Shown here one piece after another: positions 52,201-61,200 of a stretch of DNA of 64,000 nucleotides; the first letter of the stretch is position 1, and the number at the start of each line of letters is the position of its first letter. The position numbers and the translations under genes are program-made. Source of the DNA: Phoronis australis (lineage: Eukaryota > Phoronida > Phoronidae); NCBI GenBank assembly GCA_002633005.1, contig NMRA01000087.1, positions 248,001-312,000 of the forward strand, given 5' to 3'. The notes under the pieces were generated by a model, which saw nothing but the letters and a program-made list of their open reading frames with translations, did not search any database and was not told the DNA's origin.

Positions 52201-55200
52201 ATTTTTGACAGAAGGCGCAGGATTGTTGCCCCATTACTTATAAATTTTGTAGTCACTCGAGACCCTGTTTGGTTGTTTTAACAAAGTTTGTTAAATTCAA
52301 TTCAAATTTTTTGAGAAAAAATTGCTTTTCGATAACGGCTTGCTGTATGATGAGTCGTTCAGTTCAGCTCGTTTAGTCTAGCAATGTCAGTCTATAAAAG
52401 TTATCGGACATTTTGTCATATGGAGGCCACTGGTCGACAACCTTTTGCTGTTAAGCGAACTAATTGAATGTTGTTGCTGAAAATAGATCCCACGTGAGCA
52501 ACAGTCACTTACAGAGGCTCTTGAGAACCAATTTTATCCAGTGGAGTAAAAATGGTTCTCCAAATGCAGGAATAAGTACTGACAGCCAGTCTTGCACCAA
52601 GGATAGTGACAATTCGATTCCAAAATGGAGTGTAACATTTTGTTTTACTGCAACACGGTCATGTATCTGGTGAGACTCGGAGTGAGTGAAGTGCGCTTGC
52701 ACACGCGTACATTAACTGGAAGCCCTTGAAACGAATGTGAGCTTGCATTGCTATGAAGTCCAACGTGATAGTATAGAGGATTATCTTTATCACCTTACAA
52801 CATCTTTACCATCACTGTTACCAACACTTTACCAACCTTTAGACAATTTTATCATAACTGAGAACATGCTCAGACAACGATGATGAGGCGAAATGAATTA
52901 TTCCGACTCAATGGTATGTCATACCTTCGCATCAGAAATTACTATAAATAGCTCTCGCATTCTCAAGCTTGCCACCAAGATTGCAGTCCGACGAATACAG
53001 AATACACTACACTGTCTCCTGCTCAAACATAGGCCGATGTTACCTGATACCCTAGCGGACTCATCTTTAAACTTACTAATGTCAAGAAGCTGACTAACAC
53101 CTGCCAGTAACCAATAGCAGGTACGTCTGTGTAAACGAAAGGCGCTGGATCATACTGAAGAGAAGTGTGCATTACTTTCGACGCTTCGCTGTGGGGAAGT
53201 GGAATTTCCAGGGAAATCCACCCAGCAAGGTTAGCTAAGGACAAGTTGCAGATAAAATTAAGCTTTTTGAATTGCATTAACATCTGGTGCGCCGTGGGAA
53301 GAATGTCACAGAATGTGTCTGACTTATACGAATCCATCCACTCAAAGCTCTATTCGCAGTATATTGCTACGAAGACTGCTGGTTCTACCTAATCTACGCT
53401 GAAACCAGGGACTTCATTTTGTTGAGTGTTCGAAAAGTTCTTGCTTAACGAAATTTAAATCACTGTTTTCTCGAAAGCGTTGATTGGCAACAACACCAAT
53501 CACAATGACGGTGAAATCACTGTTTCACAGTAAGCCGGCAATGAGTCATTGTGTCTAGCAAGGAAAAATGCACGACAGAAACTGGAATGCCGTGGGAATT
53601 TAGGGCACCACAAAATGTATGCGTGGGCTGCTGGATTATCTTCCAAAAACGCCCTGTCTTCTCTTGCGAAATTGTTGAACGTGAACCATTCATGGTCGAT
53701 GACTGCTTTTGGGGATTGCGTACTTGCTTGGTTGATTCCAACAGAGGTTGAAAGTCACGAACCTTGCCTGTTCCATCGGTTGCGAGTAAAAAGTTATTGC
53801 CGTCAGTTAATGTTGTTTAGGCTATACGAAAAACAGCAGCTAGAAGCATGAATCGAGACAGACACCAATTAAAGATCGACTTCCTATAAATTCAAGCGCA
53901 GAAATTCCTGCTGTAGTGACCAACTTTATGTACTGGCGAAAGAATTTCCTGTGACTTCTGCAGCCTCAAAAACAAATATGTTAGTTAATCACCTACCCTC
54001 ACTCACTGCTTTGCTTCTTATATTTTAATTTCAGAGGCGGACCATCAAGATCTCCTCAGCAACAGAAACCCGCGCAACAGGTAAATACAACTCACCTTAT
54101 TACACATTGTATAATTACTGAGGCGCATTCACCAAAGGTAATTGCGCGCTATCAGTTTCGAACTTGACGGAAGTGTTGCCCTTTTTAGACATCCAAAAAC
54201 CGATGGGTGGCTATACCAAAGAATGTGGACTCGAGTCGACCAATCAAACGCACAACCCAAAATTCGAAGTCTGTGTAGAACTAAAACGGTTTACTGACGA
54301 TGAATATTTTTTGGTCGAGCCCCAATAGGGAAGGGGACCCTGGGTCCTTACCCCCTCCCCTAAAGTCGCCTATGTTGGATAGCTGATGTACGTTGTGTAG
54401 ACACGAGAACCTCGCGAAAATGCTAGTTCACGCAAGGCTTCGTGAGATTTCGCCATTATAGACAAAGCACGTGATCACGCTACTGCTTCCTTCGCGGTAT
54501 TCTTGTGTTAGAACTCAAACCTGCCTACCAGTATCTATGATAACCTTAACTTCTGGCTGCTTGAAACGGTGGCACGAAGTGATTTCTACACATCGCATAT
54601 TTACTTCTGGCGGTGACTGCTTGAGATTACCAATATCCCACAATGCTTTGTGTATACACCATCTATAAAAAGGTCGATTGAGCCCCCACGAGCGGCTAAG
54701 TACCATGTATTGCGACTCACAGTTTAGCACTCGGTATATCAGTTCAGTAATGTCTCAGTGACGGTCGTTTTGCTAGTAAGATCTATGATTACTCGTCAAC
54801 GCCGCAGAATACTAAGCTCACGAAACCCAAACTTCGTCTGGTCTCACTCAGCAGCTAGACCAGTATCATAACACTGCCATCTTCGCTGTCAAAGGAGTTA
54901 GACAGATGGTAAGGTTACTGGCCCGTTCGCTCCATGTACTGATGTCAATTGCAACGTGGCTCATACCAAATTTGGAAAGCAATCATCTGAAGGAAGCAAG
55001 TGAAATAGATGGACACCATCATTTTATTAATTAATGTTTCCTGCATGGGTTGTTGTTATAAAGTTGCTTTTCGCCCTGTCCAGCTGGCTCAAACGAGATT
55101 TGAAATTAGACCATTTTCTCTCATAAAAGCTGTCTCACAATATGAATTACCGTGAAAAGATTCTAGTTGCGGTCCCAACAAGAACATTGAAAACATCAGG

Positions 55201-58200
55201 GACCCCAGAAAACTGTTCAGGATTAATTTGGTTGTAGCCAACCGTAAAATAGTGGATTCGAAAATGGTGCATGTTTGCATTGCCTGTGCCTGACTTGAGT
55301 TACTGACTCAATCGACAATGATTTAAGATCGGATGACCATGGAAAGCGCCTCGATTAAAAATTCAACATTCACAGCTAAGCAGGAGCAAAAGGCACATTT
55401 AAGAGTCTATGTACCCTTTTCCTTAGGAGTAACGATGGGTCTTACTGGATTTATTAAATTATAACGATATGATAATTCCGAGTAATCCATACTTGTATTT
55501 TTTCATCCTTTCGTCCGTCATGTTTGCGAGGCAGGAACGAAACAAGGAATTCTTGGGATGTTACGCTCTTCATTTTTGCATTTTGTTTCCTTCTGCAGGC
55601 CGGGGTGTTCCCTAACATAGCGGATAGACGAAGATCTTTTGGCGACACTGGAGGTTATGGTCTACACTCGATGCACAGTAGAGTGGACAGCAGTCCCTTT
55701 ACTGTGCTGGCACCTGGCGTTTACGTCAAAAAAGAACCTACACGAAAGAACGAGATGCTCTCCTATGTCAAGGACACGCTGGAGTATAAAGTACATGGCC
55801 CAACTCAGTTCTGGGAACCGCCTGCAGCGGTACATATTTTTGTCGATTTTCAGGCACCCGATGTTTGTGGAATTTTACGTCATGAACACGCATGGTGTTG
55901 CATTCAGCCACTCTGTGTTAGACTTAGTTCACCAAGTATCCACCATTCGCGCATTGCATTGCATTCGGTCCACTAATGCACTTTAAAAGGTCCTCGTTTT
56001 TGATTTCTACACGAATTAATATGTCTTGTCTTTTCACTAATCCCTTTCGCACGAAACCCGTTAAAACTGCAAAGGAATATCTTGTTTGTAACCTAAGTCT
56101 TACATTGGCTGTATTGCTTCGTCATGGCCGCTATTGTACGTCCCAACCAGCCAGTCACGTTGCCGGGAAGCAACCTACCACACCCTAAACGTCACGTGGT
56201 TCGTATCCTCGCAACGTTGAGAGCGGAACCAGCATGTGGGCCGTGTCGTGTAATTTTAAACCTATTGAGTTTTTCTAGGTGATCATCAACCCGTGTGATT
56301 CTTTCTTCGTTTTATTCTCTCTTCTAGCTTTTCACATTCTAACATCTGTTGCGCTTCCGACTGTTTACCTTATTCCATTTCAAGGCTGCCTGGATTCTCG
56401 TGTTTCTCATTTCTACCGCGTGATGAACTTCCCAGAGCTCTAACATTACATTTCCTTTGTGTGAGATTTGTGAAACATCTACTGAAAAGGAAGATTTGCT
56501 ATTTTACTGTTTTCAGTTTTAAAGCCATATTTTAACGATGAAACGTGTAAATTTGCTCCCTACAATATATTAAAAGCATCAGTCAGGCCACATTGAAGTA
56601 TGAACTGTCAAACCGTTAAGGTTTTTGCCTGACTTTCGTCCACGTCGCCGCGAGAACTCCCAGTTAGCCCAAACAACTGCCAACACCACCCGCACACATT
56701 GGACTATTCTATTCAGTATACTGTGGTACCCGCTGCATGTACATACTGCTTCCTGGGGTACCGGTGAATGTTCAAAACTACTGCTAATTTGTTTGCTGTT
56801 TTCTCGCGGCGACGCACTACAGCACGAAAAGGTTAGTTCACGTATCGTTGTTCGTGCCGACGACTGAATGTTTAAATCGTGTTTATTTTTGTGTCGCTGA
56901 GGTATTGGTAGCACTATATAGATAGTCCAATACATCTAGAATAACCAAAAATTCGTCCGAGGAAGGCTTAAAACAAGTTTCCTTTCATTGTCAAGCACCC
57001 CGAGACCTTTCAGTAATGCTTTGCTACGTCTTGCAGCAAATAATGGATCGTAAGGACAGCATAAAATTGAATGCGCGATGTTTATGACCCAAAGCCAATA
57101 TGATAATGGCGAAAGCTCTTATGAAAACCGTTTCACTCCTCAGCACTTGGACTCTTATCTTGCGGAAGCAAAGCCTTAATTCATATGTCTGTGCGAGTCT
57201 GCAGGGTCCAGTCAGTTGACTGGTAAGTCTTTCTTCCTTGAAAAGAGGGCTACCGACGTTACGTGGCAATCAAAGGACAATAACCTTGTCTTTCTCGGTG
57301 TGGCGACGTTATAGTTGATCTATTTCTACTAGACTACTTCATCATGTTGCAACTTCTGTATTCAAAAGCACAGAAATCAAAAGAATGTACCTCTTAGCTT
57401 ATTCGTTCCAGACCTACCAGCCGGCTCCTGCACCAGCGCCCGCACCGAAACCCGCCCTTATCCAGAACGACATGGCAAGTCGTGGAAGTGGAAGAATCCC
57501 TGCAGTGTCGACCCAGGTGACGCGTCCGCCACAGTTTGGTGTCGACTACTCCAGGTACGTCCTAACGTTTGGCGTGAGGTTTGTGTGGATAGCCATAACT
57601 TACTGCGTGCACTGAAAGGATAGCAATGTTCAAGATGTATAATGTTGACATCTGGGACCCATTTCACTAAAAGTTCGACATTACTTTGCCTTGCTATTCG
57701 AAAGAATCTGCGCTCACAATTGTTGGCAGGTGAGCGATTAAACTTTGACATTCCCGCACCCAACATGTCGTCAGGTATCGAAAATTTGTTGCCGCCGTTA
57801 CGCAAATTCTCAAGTTACGAGGTCTTATGAAAAGAACACCTGTCGTGATATTTTTGCTATCAAGTTCGAAACACTGAGTTGATAATGACGTTGACTGAAG
57901 TTACCATTTGAAGACGTCTAAAATCCAAATTGCGTATTTGCATCTGTGTTTCTTTCAAACAACTGTGACATTTTTTAAATTTTACCATAAACAATAGTTG
58001 GGCATTTTTCTGAACCACCTGCTCTAAATTCATTTAAGAGAAACAAATTATCAAAAGTGATGTCAGCACTGATTCTTAAATAAATTTAACATCTTTCTAG
58101 TTTTTTATTTCCATTCTACACCGTCGAGTCACCATTCTCATGCAGAAAGACTATCAATGAACCTCTTCATGAGACTGGGTTTCAGATGAGTGTTATTTTG

Positions 58201-61200
58201 CCCCATTTATGTTCATTCCAAGACTGCGAAAATTGATACATGGATTGCCCAAGAACTAGTGACGTCAGTCGTGGGTAGAGTCGCTCCATATGAAGTTTTC
58301 CACATTCTCCATGTGCTTCCTTGTTCACTTCGCCGTTGTCTTTGTGAATACTCATTCACACACATCGGCTGTCTACGTAGCCTCAAAGTTTCTTTCGGAG
58401 ATGAACGTTATCTGCGAATGCGAAAACTTCAGTCATAGGGTCAAAGTCACGTGACTTGCCCTATGACGTCCCTTCGTAGATAAACGTTATTTGGGCATGT
58501 TAGAACTTCGGCCATAGGGCCAATCATTATCCAGTTTGAAGATCAGGTGACTGTCGCAAGTGAAGTGCGCACCCGATAACATTCACCTCCGAGAGGAAAT
58601 TTGAGGCCGACGAAAACACCCGAGGTGTTCCGGATATATTCTAGAGGTTGTAGGCCGATGCGCACTGCACGACGGAGTCGTGTGGAATTGATGAATACTT
58701 CATATCGAATGATTATAGTAGTGTATGGTGTGTATGTTTATTGTACTGCTGTATGCAAATACTCAGTTGAGTGTTGGATAAATCGCTGTTTTCTCGGTTG
58801 GTGACATATCATGGACTATGTGCCTGATCTTCAGTATTCATTGTCTGAACTGGAAACGTCGAAACTTCGACGGCTGGCTGAAAATCTTCAAGTTTCCCTC
58901 AAAGAGCCATCAAACCAAATACGCTAAACCTTGTCTATTTCCATCAGCCCAAAGTTAATTCACAAATACCAGTTTCTATCATTGTGATTAAACAGGGATG
59001 TGTGGCTTGTTTAAATTTAACATTTTGATCATTTTGTCATCAGCACGGGTCAAGAAGAGGCACCAAAAACGTTTGGCACCGATTACAATGCTAGGTAAAG
59101 TGGTCGCTGGCCTGTAGAGAAGTAGTTTTGTTGCCCTTGTTTGCGTATAAAAGTAATGGTGAATCGGAAAATTGGATGTCAAGTAGTCCAGGGGTCCGTT
59201 CCAAGAAACTGAGTTAATTTATTTTTTTACTTAATTCTAAGATTTGTCTCAACTTCCAAACTTTGGAACCATTTCCACATCCAGTAAGTTAGTCAAAATT
59301 AAGACAAAACTTAAGTCAAAAACTTAGGTCAAACTTAAGATCTATTTCTTGAAACGGACTTGAGACAAATTCAAGTTTTATCTTAAAATCGACTGGAATT
59401 TGAGTGCTACGTAAGATGCTGTGATATTGTCAAATTCTAAATAGTTTTTAGCAATGTTTACAGTCTTACTAATTTGACTACATCGATATAAATATCATAC
59501 CAACGTCAGTCGTTTCAGATGAAGTTCCAAAACCATTTATTGCGCTTATTTTATATTAAGTTTCAATCTGTTCTTACAATTCCAAGAGTTCGAAATCCAA
59601 ATGCAATCAAGTGGGATTAACCGTTTCCCAAGACACTGTGCCTTGCTTCTTACCCGCTCTACAGTCGAACTCGATATCCTGTCTTTTCATCCAACCGGCT
59701 CACCAATGCTTCACATTTCATTTTGTGCGTTTTTGTCCTGCTTATTTATATACATATAGTCTCTCTACGGGAAAATTTTATGCAAGAAAACCCATGGAAA
59801 CAAAGAAATGTTTTAACTTGTTCCACAGAATGAAAAATACTACCTCGTAAATATTGCTGATTTGTTGAAAATTTCATGACAATCTTATAACACTCAGAAG
59901 AAACGCTTTTCTATGAAATTCTTCCATGAAGTTCTCCCTGTTCTACATTTAGTGTATAATTCTCTGTCTGTGTACTTTATGACAAATGAATTCACCGGAC
60001 CATCTGCACTACCAGCTAGTTCTAGGATTGAAGTGACGTGACTCTTCTGTGAGTTGGAGAACAGCGACATTAGGCGTTGTCCAGATGACGGAGATTTGCG
60101 TTGATATTAAGATGTGTTTATAGAAAGATAAGGTTCGCTTATGACCACTTATTCCTTGTCGCAGGAGAGCTAAACCGCGCCAGGTAGAACCGGCGCCCAG
60201 TTTTGGAACCGATTATCGACCTGTTAGGTAAACCGAATGAGACGAGGTTGTTCTACCTTTTGTGTTTAGATGCATAATACCAACACATTACAACAACTTT
60301 GGTTTGCTTGCTTGCATGCTTATTAGATTATAGATACATTAGAGCCAGTAGGCCTCGTAGCTTATGTCATCATTTGCACGCTTGCGCAAGGAATAATTGC
60401 GGACGCCGCGTAGTAAATAGTCAAGAATTTCCCGCTTCAAGTACAGCCTATACCAAGCTTCTAACTACACGCGAGGCTCATTATCATTATTATTTACCAT
60501 TTACAAAAGGAACAAATAAAACGAGATTCGTAAAAACAATAGCAAACGAAACCCCATCACTATGTGATGAGGTGAGAAGACCGAATCCTACCTATGCTAA
60601 CTGTTTTTAGATCGACTGCAAACAGTGATCGGCAGACGCCTCCCCGAGAACCAGATTATCATTATGCCCCAGTTGGGGAAATTAAGAAGAAATTTGGAGG
60701 CCCGCAACCTGAAAACGGTGAGTATCATCATCAGGTCACGGCTCTTGAGGCGCATCGAACTCGGCAACGTATAGCGTACAATGATAAAGATTACTGCCTT
60801 TAAAATTAGAATTTGAGAGTCAAACCTCAAGTCTGAACTTTTGACCTATACCACTGCCATACTACACAATTTTTTTACACAAAACTAGAGCAAAATACTG
60901 AGTAAATTTACAACATACACAGACCTCGCACGAACTTTATTCAATCACCATCATTACACAAGACACACGGTAAAATATATAACCCAGAATCCACACCTCT
61001 CCTTCGTTGAAAAACACAAAACGAAAACACTTTCGCCATGAGTGCTGTGCAGCATTAAGACTAGTGCTCTGTGCTTCCAGTCACCGTCAAGCGTACCGGG
61101 AAAAGATGGCAACCTCCTGATCCGTCGGCAACAGGAGGTGAGAGAGCGTTGATCTACGGCTGGTCAAGTAAGGTTAAACCTGAACAAGACTACGAAGCAG

